Assembly: GCF_003846175.1 (NCBI RefSeq)
Contig: NZ_ML123046.1
Span: 1 to 64,000 of the forward strand
Length of the DNA: 64,000 nt
Reading direction: 5' to 3'
Source of the DNA: Streptomyces sp. ADI95-17
Lineage (GTDB): Bacteria > Actinomycetota > Actinomycetes > Streptomycetales > Streptomycetaceae
Below the pieces are notes generated by a model. It saw only the letters and a program-made list of their open reading frames with translations. It was not told where the DNA came from and did no database searches. The position numbers were made by a program, and so were the translations under genes. This document shows positions 48,137 through 57,093 of the stretch, in pieces (the first letter of the stretch is position 1; each line of letters starts with the position of its first letter).

Positions 48137-49372
48137 GTGTTCGGAATAGTCAGGCCCTGCGCCCATCGGTTGTCCGAGGGGCTCCGGACCGAGTGGATGG
48201 CCCATCTCTGCGGGCTCTGCCTCGCACTTCGCTCCGATCACGGGCAATTCGCCCGGATCGTCACGAACTATGACGGTCTGATTGTTTCCGTTCTGACGGA
48301 GGCTCAGTCCGAGCGCACCACCGGATGGCGACGCACGGCGGGGCCCTGCCCGCTGCGCGCCATGCGGACCGCGTCGGTCGCCCGCGGCGAGGGCGCCAGG
48401 CTGGCCGCCGCCGTCTCCCTGGTGCTGGCCTCGGCCAAGGTCCGGGATCACGTCGCCGACGGGGACGGCCTGTTGAGGCGCCGCCCGGTCGCCGCCGCCG
48501 CGCGCCGGGTCGCCGCGGGCTGGGACCGGGCCGGCGCGCGTACCGGCGCACAGCTCGGCTTCGACACGGCGCTGCTCGTGGACGCCGTCGACAGGCAGAC
48601 CGGCATCGAGCTGATCGCCGGGCCCGGCACCCCGCTGCTCACCGTCACCGAACCCACCGAGACCGCCACCGCGGCCGCCTTCGCCCACACCGCGGTGCTG
48701 GCCGGCAAGCCGCAGAACGCGGCGCCGCTCGCCGAGGCCGGCCGCCTCTTCGGACGTCTGGCGCATCTGCTGGACGCCGTGGAGGACCAGGAAGCTGACG
48801 CCGCGTCGGGTGCCTGGAACCCGCTCACCGCCACCGGCACCTCGCGGGACGAGGCCCGGCGGCTGTGCGACGACGCGCTGCACGGCGTACGGCTGGCGCT
48901 GCGCGACGCGGAATTCACCGACGACAAGCTGGCCCATGTGCTGCTGGCACACGAACTGCGCCAGTCGGTGGACCGTGCCTTCGGCACCACGGCGTGCTCG
49001 CACCAGGCCGGCGCCGTGCTCCTGGACGGAGCTGCCGGTCCGTCAGCCGCCGGGCCGGCCGGGTCCTTCGGGCCGGTGCCGGGCAATCCGTACGCCCCGG
49101 GTCCGGGCGGCCCGGGCGGTCCGCCGCAGCCGCCGCCCGAGCCCCCGCGCGACCGGCGCGGTCTGATCATGGGCTGCCTGGTGTGGGCGGGGCTGGCCTG
49201 TACCTGCCAGATGTGCTGCGGCACGTTCGAGGACCCGTGGAGCCATCAGCGCCGCGAGGGTCTGTGCAGCCAGTGCGACTGCGGTGACTGCTGCGATGCG
49301 TGCGACTGCTGCAGCAACTGCGGGGACTGCTGCGACGGGTGCGACTGCTGCGATTGCGACTGCAGCTGCTGA
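48137..49372 (+). CDS. DUF5685 family protein with cysteine-rich C-terminus
   Basis: 411 residues. VFGIVRPCAHRLSEGLRTEW and MAHLCGLCLALRSDHGQFAR, with paired Cys residues, are the DUF5685 start. The middle is Ala-rich and helical. After a Pro/Gly-rich linker comes GLIMGCLVWAGLACTCQMCC and then a tail of alternating Cys, Asp and Gly (about 24 Cys in the last 70 residues). The tail could bind metal or zinc/iron-sulfur clusters; that is inference. The GTG start at 48137 has a weak ribosome-binding site. Confidence 0.82.
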   Translation: MFGIVRPCAHRLSEGLRTEWMAHLCGLCLALRSDHGQFARIVTNYDGLIVSVLTEAQSERTTGWRRTAGPCPLRAMRTASVARGEGARLAAAVSLVLASAKVRDHVADGDGLLRRRPVAAAARRVAAGWDRAGARTGAQLGFDTALLVDAVDRQTGIELIAGPGTPLLTVTEPTETATAAAFAHTAVLAGKPQNAAPLAEAGRLFGRLAHLLDAVEDQEADAASGAWNPLTATGTSRDEARRLCDDALHGVRLALRDAEFTDDKLAHVLLAHELRQSVDRAFGTTACSHQAGAVLLDGAAGPSAAGPAGSFGPVPGNPYAPGPGGPGGPPQPPPEPPRDRRGLIMGCLVWAGLACTCQMCCGTFEDPWSHQRREGLCSQCDCGDCCDACDCCSNCGDCCDGCDCCDCDCSC

Positions 49373-49405
49373 GGGCGGGAGACCGGACGAGGGTGGGGGA
49401 CCGGA

Positions 49406-50344
49406 TCATTTGATCTCGGGCGGCGAGATCCGCGAGGTCGTGATCGCGGATGCGCCGATGCCCCACTTCTTCAGGATCCGGTCGTAGGTGCCGTCCGCCT
49501 TGAGGCCGTTCACCGCGGCCTGGAAGGCGGGCGCCAGCGGGGTGCCCTTCTTGAAGGCGAAGCCGACGTCGAGACGCTTGAACTCGTTGAGGAAGCGCAC
49601 GCCCTCCTGCTGCTCCACCGCGTACCGCAGTCCGTTGATGGTGGACATCACCACATCGCTGCGGCCCTGCTGGAGCGAGGCCCAGGTGGCGCCCTGGTCG
49701 TTGTACGTCTTCACTTCGTACGGCTCGCGGCCCGTGTCGGTGCACAGGTGCCGGTTCTCCTCCAGGGTCACCTCGAAGGTGGTGCCCGCGCCGGTGCCCA
49801 CGGTCAGGCCGCAGAGCTGGGTGAGATCGGTGACCTTCTTCAGCCTGCTGTCGTCACGGACCGCGAAACCCTGGCCGTCATTGATGTACGTGACGAAGTC
49901 GATCGTTCTGCGGCGCTCCTCGGTCACCCCGAAGTTCCCGGTGCCCACGTCGTACTTCCCGCTGTCCAGCGCCGGCAGGATCGCCTCGAAGGAGGCCACC
50001 TCGCGGGTGAGGCGCAGTCCGAGCTTCCGGGCGACCGCGTCCGCGAAGTCGATGTCCGTGCCGGCCACGGTCTTTCCGTCGGCGAGGTAGGTGGAGCCCG
50101 GCGGGTTGCCGACACTCGCGGCGATGGTCAGGGTCCCGGCGGCGCGGACGTCGGCGGGCAGCAGCTTCGCCGCCGCCTCGTCCTTGCGCACCGAGGAGAC
50201 GACATCGGTCGTCGGCACCTTCCCCTCGGCGGCGGCCGCGGCGCCGGCCGGTGCGGCCGCCGGATCACCGGACCCGCACGCGGTGAGGGCGAGAGCGGCG
50301 GCGGTGATCAGTGCGAAGGCAGCAGTGTGCCGGGTCCGGGGCAT
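49406..50344 (-). CDS. Family 3 solute-binding lipoprotein, amino-acid/sulfur type
   Basis: 312 residues. A lipoprotein signal peptide ends in the lipobox ALALTACGSG. The mature protein has the SBP family 3 pattern: LTIAASVGNPPGSTYLADG, GTDIDFADAVARKLGLRLTR, GNFGVTEERRRTIDFVTYI and the C-terminal GTYDRILKKWGIG. It should bind a polar amino acid outside the membrane and hand it to the permease and ATPase of the divergent operon. It lies 203 bp behind a sulfur-type leader ORF. Confidence 0.9.
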   Translation of the reverse strand: MPRTRHTAAFALITAAALALTACGSGDPAAAPAGAAAAAEGKVPTTDVVSSVRKDEAAAKLLPADVRAAGTLTIAASVGNPPGSTYLADGKTVAGTDIDFADAVARKLGLRLTREVASFEAILPALDSGKYDVGTGNFGVTEERRRTIDFVTYINDGQGFAVRDDSRLKKVTDLTQLCGLTVGTGAGTTFEVTLEENRHLCTDTGREPYEVKTYNDQGATWASLQQGRSDVVMSTINGLRYAVEQQEGVRFLNEFKRLDVGFAFKKGTPLAPAFQAAVNGLKADGTYDRILKKWGIGASAITTSRISPPEIK

Positions 50345-50546
50345 GGGGTGTGGTTCTCCAGAGTCATCGGCCGTGAGCGGTCGCGCCGGCGTCGGGGCAG
50401 CACGCGGCGACCCCACGGTCGGGGCGAAGGATGGCGGAGCGAGGGGAGGGGAGAACGGTGTTGTGTACGGGAGGACACGCGGGGAAAGGCGCTCGGTCGC
50501 CGCACACGGCGCCGGGCGAAGACACGCGGAAAGGCAGGGGGTCGGC

Positions 50547-50618
50547 TCAACAGGAGGCGGACCACACGCGACCGAAGTCGATGTGGGAGCGCTTGACCAG
50601 CCACTGCTGCGAATGCAT
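50547..50618 (-). CDS. Sulfur-type leader peptide
   Basis: A 23-codon ORF on the minus strand, ATG to TGA. Its C-terminal part RSHIDFGRVWSASC fits the R-x-H-[IV]-D-L-x-R-[VI]-x-S-A-x-C pattern of short leader peptides before sulfur-uptake and sulfonate genes in actinobacteria. The stop follows the Cys codon directly. It is 203 bp upstream of the lipoprotein start. By analogy with cysteine-responsive leader ORFs in mycobacteria, ribosome stalling at the Cys codon could control the operon. The Shine-Dalgarno is weak. Confidence 0.75.
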   Translation of the reverse strand: MHSQQWLVKRSHIDFGRVWSASC

Positions 50619-50689
50619 GGCCCCAGTGGAACAGGCATCCGGTGGTCCGTCAACCGAGCCCCGGCGCACGGCTCACAGTGTGGACGAGC

Positions 50690-50717
50690 TTGACAACGCG
50701 CGGCGAACAGCGATTGT
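50690..50717 (+). promoter_or_regulatory. Possible promoter of the permease operon
   Basis: TTGACA (50690-50695), 16 bp and GATTGT (50712-50717) lie about 95 bp before the permease start. Confidence 0.4.
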
Positions 50718-50813
50718 CTCGGAAGCGGACCGGCGCTGAGGGGCCCGGTCCGTGTTGTGTTCCGGGCCGAAGGCACGCCCCGTGTTCGATCTCTGCATCC
50801 ACGGAGCCCTCGC

Positions 50814-51680
50814 ATGTCCGCGCAGACAGACACCCTCCCTCAGTCTCCCCCCGCACCGCTCGCGAAGAGCGACGGAGCCGACCGGCTCCGGATCGTCCCG
50901 GCGCGCCGAACGGGCCAGTGGACAGCGGCCGTTGCCGTACTGGCGCTGCTCGCCCTGGTACTGAACTCCGTCATCCGCAACGACGCCTTCCAGTGGGATG
51001 TCGTCGCCGACTACTTCACCACCGCCGCGGTGCTGCGCGGCCTCGGCCTCACCCTCTGGCTCACGGCGCTGGTCATGGTGCTGGGCTTCGCCCTCGGCAC
51101 CCTGCTGGCCGTCCTCAGACTCTCCGCCAACCGCGTTCTGCGGTCGGTCGGCTGGGGGTACGTGTGGCTGTTCAGATCCACCCCGATCCTGGTCCAGCTG
51201 CTGTTCTGGTTCAACATCGGCGCGCTCTACCCGCAGATCCTCGGCGTCCGTACGGTGAACCTCCTCGGCCCCGTCACGGTCGCCGTCATCGGGCTCACCC
51301 TGCACGAGGCCGCGTACGCCGCCGAAGTCGTCCGCGGCGGCATCCTCTCCGTCGAACGCGGACAGATCGAGGCCGCCCAGTCGCTCGGCCTCGGACCCTG
51401 GCGCCGGTTCCACCGCATCGTCCTCCCGCAGGCGATGCGCTCCATCGTCCCGCCCGCCGGGAACATGCTGATCGGCACCCTCAAGGGCACCTCGATCGTC
51501 AGCATCATCGCCGTGCAGGACCTGCTGTACTCCGTGCAGCTCGTGTACCACCGCACCTATCAGGTCATCCCGCTGCTGCTGGTCGCCACCATCTGGTACG
51601 CCGTGGTCACCTCACTCCTGAGCATCGTCCAGCACTACGTTGAGCGGCACTACGCGCGCGGCACGGCGGGTGCCCGGTGA
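50814..51680 (+). CDS. Amino-acid type ABC transporter permease
   Basis: 288 residues with 5-6 membrane helices. The EAA loop reads EAAYAAEVVRGGILSVERGQ and QIEAAQSLGLGPWRRFHRI; WLFRSTPILVQLLFWFNIGA is typical of the HisM/GlnP group. It works with the family 3 binding protein and the ATPase. The C-terminus reads [16 protein letters not shown]. The stop overlaps the FAD-protein start (GTGA). Confidence 0.9.
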   Translation: MSAQTDTLPQSPPAPLAKSDGADRLRIVPARRTGQWTAAVAVLALLALVLNSVIRNDAFQWDVVADYFTTAAVLRGLGLTLWLTALVMVLGFALGTLLAVLRLSANRVLRSVGWGYVWLFRSTPILVQLLFWFNIGALYPQILGVRTVNLLGPVTVAVIGLTLHEAAYAAEVVRGGILSVERGQIEAAQSLGLGPWRRFHRIVLPQAMRSIVPPAGNMLIGTLKGTSIVSIIAVQDLLYSVQLVYHRTYQVIPLLLVATIWYAVVTSLLSIVQHYVERHYARGTAGAR

Positions 51681-53521
51681 GCGGGACGCCGACGCTCGTG
51701 GTCATAGGCGCCGGACCGCGCGGCACCGGCCTGATCGAGCGGATCGCCGCCAACGCCCCCGCCCTGTACGGGGACCGCCCGCTGACCATCCACCTCGTCG
51801 ACCCGTACCCGCCCGGCGGCGGGCGGATCTGGCGGCACGACCAGTCGCCGCTGCTCTGGATGAACTCCATGGCCGAGGACGTCACGATGTTCACCGACGA
51901 CACCGTCGGCCAGGAGGGGCCGACCCGCCCGGGGCCCGCGCTGCACACCTGGGCGGCCGGCATCCGGGACGGCAGGCTCGGCCTCCCGGACGGGACGGGC
52001 ACCGACCCCGGACTCCTCGACGAGATCAAGGCGCTGGAGGGTACCGACTTCCCCAGCAGACGGCTGCAGAGCGTCTATCTGCGCTGGGTGTACGAGCAGG
52101 CCGTGGCCGCCCTCCCGGAGGGCGTCACCGTGCACTGGCACCGGGGCAGCGCCCTGCGGGTCACCGGCCCGCGCGAAGGCCGCCAGCGGGTCTGGCTGGC
52201 GGGGCGCGGCACACCGCTGCTCGCCGATGCCGTCGCCGTCACCATCGGCCACCTCGAAGCCGAACCGGAGCCGGAACAGCTCCGGCTGGCCGACTTCGCG
52301 GACCGGCACGGACTCCTCCACCTGCCACCGGACTTCACCGCCGACACCGACCTGACCGCGGTGCCCGCGGGCGAACCGGTCGTCGTACGGGGCTTCGGGC
52401 TCGCCTTCGTCGACCTGATGGTGCTGCTCACCGAGGGCCGCGGCGGGCGGTACGAGGACGGCGAGTACGTGCCGTCCGGCCGGGAGCCGGTGCTTCACGT
52501 CGGATCGCGCCGGGGTGTCCCGTACCACTCCAAGATCGGCTACACCTGGGACGGCGAACGGCCGCCGCTGCCGCGCTTCCTCGGCCCGGAGCGGACCGAG
52601 GCGCTGCTCGCGGCGGACCGGCCGGTCGACTTCCGGCGCGATGTGTGGCCACATGTCGACAAAGAGCTCGGCTACGCCCACTACCACCGGCTCTTCACCG
52701 CCCACCCCGAGCGCACCACCGGCGACTGGGCCGGCTTCGAGACGGAGTACGCCGCCGCCGACCCGGCAGGACCCGAACTGGCCGCCCTGGTCGCCGCCGC
52801 CGTCCCCGACCCCGCGGACCGGCTCGACCTCGAAGCGCTCGACCACCCGCTGGACGGGGTGCGCCACACCTCGTTCGACGCACTCCAGGAAGGGCTGCGC
52901 GGCTACATTACCGCCGACCTGGAACGCCGCCACGACCCCGGCCACAGCCCGGACCTCGCCGTCTTCCTCGGACTGCTCTCCGTCTACGGGCAGTTGATCC
53001 GGCTGGGCGACCTCGGCGGCTGGTGGCACGGCTTCTTCAGCTATCTCGCCTCCGGCCCGCCCGGACCCCGGCTGCACCAGCTCCTCGCGCTCTCCCGGGC
53101 CGGTGTCGTCCGCTTCCTCGGCGCCGGAATGACCGTCGAGACCGACGAGCGGCGGGGCCTGTTCCTGGCGGGCAGCGACACCGTGCCGGGGCAGCGGATA
53201 GCGGCCCGCACCCTGGTCGAGGCCCGGCTGCCCGACCCCACCCTGGAACGCACCCGCAGCCCACTGCTCCAGGAGCTGTACGACGACGGGGCCGCCGCCA
53301 CCGCCACCGGGCTGCTCTCGGTCGCCCCCGACAGCGGCCGGATCCTGGGCCGCGACGGACGGCCGCACCCGCGCCGCTTCGCGCTCGGCCCGTTCACCAC
53401 CGCCCGCGCCGGCGGGGCGTTCACCCGGCCGCGCACCGGCGGACCGGCCTTCCGGCAGAACGACGCCACCGCCCGTACGGCACTCACCCTCCTGCGGGAC
53501 CTCGCCTGTACCGAGGGCTGA
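51677..53521 (+). CDS. FAD/NAD(P)-binding protein
   Basis: 614 residues. The N-terminal dinucleotide fold [20 protein letters not shown] has the GxGxxG motif, then [13 protein letters not shown] with the PGGG FAD loop of the PF13454 family. The C-terminal half is unassigned ([20 protein letters not shown]). Members occur with uptake and monooxygenase genes. It could oxidise or reduce a sulfur amino acid, but no substrate can be read. GTGA overlap at its start means coupling with the permease. Confidence 0.8.
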   Translation: MSGTPTLVVIGAGPRGTGLIERIAANAPALYGDRPLTIHLVDPYPPGGGRIWRHDQSPLLWMNSMAEDVTMFTDDTVGQEGPTRPGPALHTWAAGIRDGRLGLPDGTGTDPGLLDEIKALEGTDFPSRRLQSVYLRWVYEQAVAALPEGVTVHWHRGSALRVTGPREGRQRVWLAGRGTPLLADAVAVTIGHLEAEPEPEQLRLADFADRHGLLHLPPDFTADTDLTAVPAGEPVVVRGFGLAFVDLMVLLTEGRGGRYEDGEYVPSGREPVLHVGSRRGVPYHSKIGYTWDGERPPLPRFLGPERTEALLAADRPVDFRRDVWPHVDKELGYAHYHRLFTAHPERTTGDWAGFETEYAAADPAGPELAALVAAAVPDPADRLDLEALDHPLDGVRHTSFDALQEGLRGYITADLERRHDPGHSPDLAVFLGLLSVYGQLIRLGDLGGWWHGFFSYLASGPPGPRLHQLLALSRAGVVRFLGAGMTVETDERRGLFLAGSDTVPGQRIAARTLVEARLPDPTLERTRSPLLQELYDDGAAATATGLLSVAPDSGRILGRDGRPHPRRFALGPFTTARAGGAFTRPRTGGPAFRQNDATARTALTLLRDLACTEG

Positions 53522-53579
53522 CCGCGACCTCGCGCACGGCCCCGACCCACCCTCGTACGCCGCGGCCCAAGGACCCCTC

Positions 53580-53727
53580 ATGCGCCTCACCAGCGATCCG
53601 CCCATCGACAAAGCGACCGGACCACGCCGCGCGGCTCCCGCCGACGGCCACCACACACCCGCCGTCGCCCCGCTCCGTCCTCCAGCGCTACGCCGAACGT
53701 CACTACGCCAAGGGGTCCCCGCGATGA
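53580..53727 (+). pseudogene. Vestige of a second ABC permease gene
   Basis: At 53671-53727 one frame encodes [18 protein letters not shown] and stops, which matches the end of the intact permease ([19 protein letters not shown]). Its TGA overlaps the ATPase ATG (ATGA), the coupling expected in an intact permease-ATPase pair. From 53580 another frame starts with [20 protein letters not shown], like the disordered N-terminus of such permeases. All membrane helices are missing. So a second permease appears to have lost its middle. It is too short to make protein of use. Confidence 0.7.
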
Positions 53728-54506
53728 GCACCACCACCGGAACCACCGACGCCATGGTCGAGATCCGCTCCGTGCACAAGAGCTTCGGCAGCGTCGAAGT
53801 GCTGCGCGGCATCGACCTGTCCGTACGCACCGGAGAGGTCACCGTCGTCCTCGGCCCGTCCGGCTCCGGCAAGTCCACACTGCTGCGCACCATCAACCAC
53901 CTGGAGAAGGTCGACCGCGGCTGGATCAGCGTCGACGGCACCCTGGTCGGCTACCGCAGGGACGGCGACAAGCTGTACGAGCTGCCCGAGCGCGAGGTGC
54001 TGCGCCGGCGCACCCGGATCGGCTTCGTCTTCCAGAACTTCAACCTCTTCCCGCACCTGACCGTCCTGGAGAACCTCGTCGAGGCCCCGGTCGCCGCCCT
54101 CGGCCGGCCGAAGAAGGAAGCCGTCGCCGCCGCGGAGAAGCTGCTCGCCCGGGTCGGGCTCGCCGACCGGGCGACGGCCTACTCCAGGCAGCTCTCCGGC
54201 GGACAGCAGCAGCGGGTCGCCATCGCCCGCGCACTGGCCCTCGAACCGAAACTGCTGCTCTTCGACGAGCCGACCTCGGCGCTCGACCCCGAACTGGTCG
54301 GCGAAGTCCTCGACGTCATCAAGGACCTGGCCCTCCAGGGCACCACCATGATCGTCGTCACGCACGAGATCGGCTTCGCCCGTGAGGTCGCCGACACCGT
54401 CGTCTTCATGGACGAGGGACGGATCGTCGAACAGGGCGCCCCCGGCGACGTACTCGACCGTCCGGCCCACGAGCGCACCCGCGCCTTCCTGTCCAAGGTC
54501 CTGTGA
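53724..54506 (+). CDS. Amino-acid type ABC transporter ATP-binding protein
   Basis: 260 residues. Walker [21 protein letters not shown] near residue 51, Q-loop [13 protein letters not shown], signature [18 protein letters not shown], Walker [16 protein letters not shown] and H-loop [11 protein letters not shown] show an active HisP/GlnQ-type ATPase. The ATG follows the vestigial permease stop (ATGA). It should power the adjacent permease. Confidence 0.92.
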   Translation: MSTTTGTTDAMVEIRSVHKSFGSVEVLRGIDLSVRTGEVTVVLGPSGSGKSTLLRTINHLEKVDRGWISVDGTLVGYRRDGDKLYELPEREVLRRRTRIGFVFQNFNLFPHLTVLENLVEAPVAALGRPKKEAVAAAEKLLARVGLADRATAYSRQLSGGQQQRVAIARALALEPKLLLFDEPTSALDPELVGEVLDVIKDLALQGTTMIVVTHEIGFAREVADTVVFMDEGRIVEQGAPGDVLDRPAHERTRAFLSKVL

Positions 54507-54700
54507 TCCCGCCCATGGCCATCCCCAGGAGCACCTCCGTATCCGTCCGCCATCGACCACATCGCCGGGACGGCTCGTACGCCCAGGTGCTGAGGCGCCG
54601 GGGGCTCACCCACGAGGCCGTCACCAGGTCCGAGACCGACCCGAACGGCCTGCCCCTGCCCAGGAGTCGAGTGCCGCGGGATCCCCGAGAGAACACCTGA
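54503..54700 (+). CDS. Possible small ORF after the ATPase gene
   Basis: A 65-codon frame starting at a GTG that overlaps the ATPase stop. It is basic and contains [20 protein letters not shown]. No family is recognised. Since it is placed between two coupled genes it could be real, but the composition does not argue strongly for it. Confidence 0.25.
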   Translation: MIPPMAIPRSTSVSVRHRPHRRDGSYAQVLRRRGLTHEAVTRSETDPNGLPLPRSRVPRDPRENT

Positions 54701-54723
54701 GAGAGTCCTGGAGAGGTACCACC

Positions 54724-55791
54724 ATGCCTGCAACCGCCCCCCTTCACCTGGCCGCCGAGATCGGCGGTCCGCCACGTTACGACCCCGGGCACTACACCGG
54801 CCTCGCCCGGCTCGCCGAGCACGGCGCCCTGGACTTCGTCACGCTCGGCGACTCCTTCGCCAGACCCGGCCCCGACGCGCTCGCGGTGCTCTCCCGGGTC
54901 GCGCCCGCCACCGGCCGGATCGGCCTGGTGCCCACCGTCACCACCACCCACACCGAGCCGTTCCACGTGGCGTCCGCCGTGGCCACCCTGGACTGGGTGA
55001 GCCGCGGCCGGGCGGGCTGGTACGTCGATGTGTCGACCACCGGGGCCGAGGCCCGGCTGTTCGGCCGGCGCCCGGCGGCGCCCGCCGGCGAGCTGTGGCG
55101 CGAGGCCGGTGACAGCGCCGAGGTGAGTGCCCGGCTGTGGGACAGCTGGGAGGACGACGCCGAGATCAGGGACGTCGCCACCGGCCGCTTCGTCGACCGG
55201 GACAAGCTGCACTACATCGACTTCGAGGGCGCCGACTTCTCCGTCCGGGGCCCGGCCATCGTGCCCCGGCCCCCGCAGGGGCACCCGGTCACCGTCGTCG
55301 ACGGGACCGGCGGCCCGGCCCGGGAGACCGCCGCCCGCCACGCGGACGTCGTACTGGTCCGGGCCACCACCCCCGAGCAGGCCGCCGCGGCCCGTACCGA
55401 TCTGCGCCGGCGCGCCGCGGCGTACGGACGCGACCCCGACACGCTCCGGGTCCTGGTCGCGCTCACCGTGGACCTCGGCGACGCCGAGACCGCCCCGGAA
55501 CCGGGACTGGAGAGCGGACCACCGCTCGCCGCGGGCGGCTCGTACTACCGGGGCGGCCCGGTCGACCTCGCCGAACTGATCACCCGGTGGCACCGCGGCG
55601 GCGCGGCGGACGGCTTCCACCTCACGCCCATCAGCCCCGGGCGCGACCTCGAACGGATCGTCAACGGCACCGTGGCACTGCTCCAGCACCGCAGCCTGTT
55701 CCGCACCTTCTATCCCGGCGGAACCCTCCGCGAGCACCTGGGGCTGGCCCGCCCCGCCAACCGGTACGCACTCGAAGGAGGACGGGCATGA
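54724..55791 (+). CDS. LLM class flavin-dependent oxidoreductase
   Basis: 355 residues of the bacterial luciferase-like TIM barrel: HYTGLARLAEHGALDFVTLG, TGRIGLVPTVTTTHTEPFHV, and VATLDWVSRGRAGWYVDVST. It uses reduced FMN to oxidise a small molecule. It is the first of two such enzymes and is coupled with the second by an ATGA overlap. In this setting (amino-acid import, sulfur leader) cleavage of a sulfur compound is likely. GAGAGG lies before the ATG. Confidence 0.88.
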   Translation: MPATAPLHLAAEIGGPPRYDPGHYTGLARLAEHGALDFVTLGDSFARPGPDALAVLSRVAPATGRIGLVPTVTTTHTEPFHVASAVATLDWVSRGRAGWYVDVSTTGAEARLFGRRPAAPAGELWREAGDSAEVSARLWDSWEDDAEIRDVATGRFVDRDKLHYIDFEGADFSVRGPAIVPRPPQGHPVTVVDGTGGPARETAARHADVVLVRATTPEQAAAARTDLRRRAAAYGRDPDTLRVLVALTVDLGDAETAPEPGLESGPPLAAGGSYYRGGPVDLAELITRWHRGGAADGFHLTPISPGRDLERIVNGTVALLQHRSLFRTFYPGGTLREHLGLARPANRYALEGGRA

Positions 55792-57089
55792 GCACCGCGA
55801 CGAGGCAGATGCATCTCGCCGCCCACTTCCCGGGCGTCAACAACACCACGGTCTGGGCGGACCCCCGCTCCGGGAGCCAGATCGACTTCTCCTCCTTCGA
55901 GCATCTCGCCCGCACCGCGGAGCGCGGCAGGTTCGACTTCTTCTTCCTCGCCGAGGGGCTGAGGCTGCGCGAGCACAACGGCCGCATCCACGACCTGGAC
56001 GTGCTCGGCCGCCCCGAATCCCTCACCGTGCTGGCCGCGCTGGCGGCCGTCACCGACCGGCTCGGCCTCGCCGCCACCGTCAACGCCACCTTCAACGAGC
56101 CGTACGAACTGGCCCGCCGCCTCGCCACCCTCGACCACCTCAGCGAGGGCCGGGCCGCCTGGAACGTCGTCACCTCCTTCGACGCCTTCACCGGGGAGAA
56201 CTTCCGGCGCGGCGGCTACCTCGACCGGGCCGACCGGTACACCAGGGCCGCCGAGTTCGTCGCCACCGCCCGCGAACTGTGGGACACCTGGACCCCCGAC
56301 GGCACCCCGCGCCCGTTCGCGCACCGGGGGCAGCACTTCGCCATCGAGGGCGAGTTCACCGTCCCGCGCTCCCCGCAGGGCCATCCGGTCGTCATCCAGG
56401 CCGGTGACTCCCCGGACGGCCGCGAGTTCGCCGCGTCCACCGCCGACATCGTCTTCACCCGGCACGGCACCCTGGAGTCGGGCCGTGCCTTCTACGCCGA
56501 CGTCAAGGCGCGGCTGGCGAAGTACGGCCGGGAGCCCGACCAGCTGAAGATCATGCCCGGGGTCACCTTCGTACTCGGCGACAGCGACGCCGAGGCCCAG
56601 GAGCGGGCGGCCGAGATCCGCCGCCGGCAGGTCTCCCCGCAGAACGCGCTGCTGGCCCTGGAGCAGGTCTGGGGCCGCGACCTGTCCGCCTACGACCCCG
56701 ACGGGCCGCTGCCCGACATCGACCCGGATCCCGGCTCCTCGCTGGTCCAGGGCCGGGTCAGGCACGGTGACCCTCTTGCCGTCGCGGCGCGCTGGCGGGC
56801 GCTGTCCGAGGAGAAGGGGCTGTCCATCCGGCAGACCGTCATCGAGACGACCGGCCGGCAGTCCTTCATCGGCAGCCCCCGGACGGTCGCGGAGCAGCTG
56901 ACCGAGTTCGTCGCCGCCGACGCCGCCGACGGATTCATCCTCGTACCGCATCTCACCCCCGGCGGCCTGGACGACTTCGTCGACCGGGTCGTCCCGCTGC
57001 TCCAGGAGCGCGGGGTGTTCCGCTCCGAGTACGGCGGTCCCACGCTGCGGTCGCATCTCGGGCTCGCCGAGCCGGTATGGAAGGGTTGA
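55788..57089 (+). CDS. LLM flavin-dependent monooxygenase, NtaA/SnaA type
   Basis: 433 residues. MHLAAHFPGVNNTTVWADPR, TAERGRFDFFFLAEGLRLRE and LATLDHLSEGRAAWNVVTSF identify the NtaA/SnaA/DmoA/YtnJ group. These FMNH2-dependent enzymes cleave C-S or C-N bonds. With the ABC transporter it resembles the Bacillus ytmI operon, where related enzymes act on S-modified cysteines. It starts by ATGA overlap with the preceding gene; GGAGG precedes it. Confidence 0.9.
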   Translation: MSTATRQMHLAAHFPGVNNTTVWADPRSGSQIDFSSFEHLARTAERGRFDFFFLAEGLRLREHNGRIHDLDVLGRPESLTVLAALAAVTDRLGLAATVNATFNEPYELARRLATLDHLSEGRAAWNVVTSFDAFTGENFRRGGYLDRADRYTRAAEFVATARELWDTWTPDGTPRPFAHRGQHFAIEGEFTVPRSPQGHPVVIQAGDSPDGREFAASTADIVFTRHGTLESGRAFYADVKARLAKYGREPDQLKIMPGVTFVLGDSDAEAQERAAEIRRRQVSPQNALLALEQVWGRDLSAYDPDGPLPDIDPDPGSSLVQGRVRHGDPLAVAARWRALSEEKGLSIRQTVIETTGRQSFIGSPRTVAEQLTEFVAADAADGFILVPHLTPGGLDDFVDRVVPLLQERGVFRSEYGGPTLRSHLGLAEPVWKG

Positions 57090-57093
57090 CCGC

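Larger units (their letters stand above)
50345..50813. other. Divergent regulatory region of the sulfur-type operons
   Basis: About 470 bp between the lipoprotein and the permease. It holds the leader ORF on the minus strand (50547-50618), a direct repeat (TTTCCGCGTGTC-like) between leader and lipoprotein gene, and a promoter-like TTGACA for the permease operon. Confidence 0.6.

Noticed and set aside
50580..50739. Plus-strand ORF with the Cys-rich start MWERLTSHCCEC
   Set aside because: It is opposite the leader ORF on the minus strand, which fits the known leader pattern; the plus-strand frame covers the permease promoter and is probably a shadow.
53580..54506. Starting the ATPase at 53580 with a 48-residue extension
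   Set aside because: ABC homology begins after the ATG at 53724, which overlaps the stop of the permease vestige; the extension is better read as permease remains.
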